Source: a virus
Virus record (IMG/VR): IMGVR_UViG_3300038551_000082
Span: 1 to 28,797 of that record
Strand: one strand, 5' to 3'
Length of the DNA stretch: 28,797 nucleotides
Shown: positions 28,102 through 28,797 of the stretch, one piece after another
Position numbering within the stretch: position 1 is the first letter of the stretch
Layout: the number at the start of each line of letters is the position of its first letter
Position numbers and translations under genes: made by a program
Notes under the pieces: model-generated
Seen by the model: only the letters and a program-made list of their open reading frames with translations
Databases searched by the model: none
Told to the model about the DNA's origin: nothing

Positions 28102-28107
28102 TTAGGC
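28006..28107 (+). other. integron attC-like recombination site, long form
   Basis: R'' GCATAAC (28006-28012) and R' GTTAGGC (28101-28107), a canonical G^TTRRRY. The arms 28018-28039 and 28076-28095 pair along GTAACCGC/GCGGTTAC, CGACC/GGTCG and GCTC/GAGC, with single extra C bases bulging from the left arm, like the extrahelical bases that set strand choice in attC. The 102-bp length is within the attC range. A perfect 8-bp hairpin, CTCAGGCG/CGCCTGAG (28071-28094), competes with the right arm. Confidence 0.72.
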
Positions 28108-28133
28108 TGCCGCTATCGTGTGACGGATTCACA

Positions 28134-28358
28134 TCACGGTCTTGCCCACTTGGCTTTCAATTCCCACTCGGTATTTTTGCCCCATTTCTCGATGGCGGCG
28201 ACCTTGGCATCATGCGTATTTTCATGCACGCCGATGCCGCATTCCTGGCCATCGGCGGTTGTCCATGAATACCCGCCATCGCACTGGCGGAGCACCAGCG
28301 ATACATCTCCCGTATCTGGCATCCACACGATCGAGCGTAGTATCGCTTTGTTACCCAT
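28134..28358 (-). CDS. small hypothetical protein (74 aa)
   Basis: Unknown. The sequence reads as a mostly beta protein with Trp/Gly-rich strands (LRQCDGGYSWTTADGQECGI) and a helical, basic end (AAIEKWGKNTEWELKAKW). The ATG at 28358 is chosen, although its ribosome site is weak; the open frame upstream to 28454 is a shadow of the next gene, whose stop overlaps by 8 bp. It is the first gene on the far side of the integron-like stretch. Confidence 0.62.
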   Translation of the reverse strand: MGNKAILRSIVWMPDTGDVSLVLRQCDGGYSWTTADGQECGIGVHENTHDAKVAAIEKWGKNTEWELKAKWARP

Positions 28359-28707
28359 GATTGGCCCACTGCCGCTTGTAGTACATATGATTGGCGTCCG
28401 CCAATCCTCCAATCCGCCAATCCAAGGCTTGGGCCACATCGCTCGGGAGCACACGGCGATCTATGATCTCGCCAAGGTGCTCATTGTTGATGATATTACA
28501 TATCACATCTGCCGCCGCTTGGGATGGCATATTGCGCATCCCGTATATCTGAGATCCAGGCTTCGCTGCCAGGATGTAATCTCGCAGCACATCGATCTCG
28601 ATCGAGGCTGCCAGGCAATTCTCGTGCTCGTACTCGGCTTCGCTCGAGGGCTGGAGCTCGTCGTCTCCGTCTTCGAAGCCTACGTATCTCGATAACGAGG
28701 CGTACAT
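28351..28707 (-). CDS. hypothetical acidic protein (118 aa)
   Basis: Not recognised. An acidic N-terminal half (FEDGDDELQPSSEAEYEHEN) precedes a helical part (SQAAADVICNIINNEHLGEI) and a basic end. GGGAG about 7 bases before the ATG at 28707 decides the start over the longer frame to 28749. It lies directly upstream of the 74-residue gene with an 8-bp overlap, so the two are probably co-transcribed. Confidence 0.65.
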   Translation of the reverse strand: MYASLSRYVGFEDGDDELQPSSEAEYEHENCLAASIEIDVLRDYILAAKPGSQIYGMRNMPSQAAADVICNIINNEHLGEIIDRRVLPSDVAQALDWRIGGLADANHMYYKRQWANHG

Positions 28708-28708
28708 T

Positions 28709-28797
28709 TTACATCTCCCGCGCCATAGCGGCCGCCTTAGTGATGCCATTGGCCTCGCCCCTATCCACAGGTCCCTCCACCAGCCCGTGCTGCTCGA
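28709..28797 (-). CDS. 3' end of a gene cut by the window edge
   Basis: The last 28 codons of an open frame, ending GLVEGPVDRGEANGITKAAA then MAREM and TAA (28709-28711). Its stop lies 1 bp before the next start, matching the tight spacing of this operon. Too little is visible to name it. Confidence 0.5.
   Translation of the reverse strand, partial: EQHGLVEGPVDRGEANGITKAAAMAREM

Larger units (their letters stand above)
27764..28133. other. gene-free stretch between scaffold and the next gene
   Basis: No convincing gene on either strand. The plus-strand frame opening at 27933 has no ribosome site and runs through the second attC-like site. The stretch contains two attC-like sites bounding a 260-bp cassette. 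It also holds an inverted repeat, TGTTGC/GCAACA around GAAAAAA (27782-27800), overlapping the start of the first site, and a perfect 8-bp hairpin at 28071-28094. Confidence 0.8.

Noticed and set aside
27933-28268. Plus-strand frame starting inside the integron-like cassette
   Set aside because: No ribosome site, it reads through the attC-like site, and it continues antisense to the 74-residue gene.

Overview
The window is a compact, GC-rich stretch of a tailed-phage genome, either a free phage or a prophage. Almost every gene is on the minus strand, with start and stop codons often overlapping as ATGA. The capsid and DNA-stabilisation genes resemble those of short-tailed (podovirus, P22-like) phages: a P22-type coat protein with its scaffold, a P22-type portal, a gp4/SU10-type adaptor, a gp10-like stabilisation protein and a large terminase. 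No integrase or host gene is visible, so the host cannot be named from sequence alone.

Layout, left to right: a small gene (7-261); a primase/SF3 helicase (349-2709); a short mixed-strand block with an unknown plus-strand gene, a YdaS/Cro-like regulator, a Lar-like zinc-ribbon protein, a Cas4/DUF2800-like nuclease and a coupled Cys-rich mini-protein (2715-4772); a repeat-bearing tail fibre (5093-6658); two large virion/ejection-type proteins (6671-9877) separated by a gap holding tRNA-like remnants; a VRR-NUC nuclease, a glucosaminidase and an M15 peptidase (9870-11681); four Gly/Ala/Gln-rich virion-type proteins (11678-14428); a GNAT-like protein and a row of small zinc-ribbon proteins (14425-16709); a helix-turn-helix-like protein, portal, large terminase and probable terminase partner (16726-20451); the gp10-like, adaptor and beta-helix proteins (20759-24692); small head genes, coat and scaffold (24689-27763); a non-coding stretch of about 370 bp; and two small genes plus one cut by the window end.

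Two layers of unusual structure lie over this plan. The first is a family of about 20-21 bp palindromes found at roughly 18 sites, mostly inside genes and in frame. They lie in linkers and termini of the primase, glucosaminidase, VRR-NUC, regulator and scaffold. Five sites hold one copy inserted exactly into the loop of another copy, so removing the inner copy restores a perfect outer copy. All six reading frames of one type, and five of six of the other, lack stop codons. This is a recent, self-targeting, coding-tolerated palindromic element, comparable in behaviour to Rickettsia palindromic elements.

The second is the non-coding stretch between the scaffold gene and the next gene, which looks like integron material. 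A short attC-like site (27793-27847) is followed by a 260-bp cassette with no evident gene, ending in a second, longer attC-like site (28006-28107). The R'' box of the second site is the exact reverse complement of the R' box at the cassette start, as integron recombination requires. Integron cassettes inside a phage structural operon would be unusual.

Terminase and portal lie downstream of the capsid and adaptor genes rather than upstream as in P22. The glycan-cutting and peptide-cutting wall enzymes are adjacent and overlap by 35 bp, with no clear holin.
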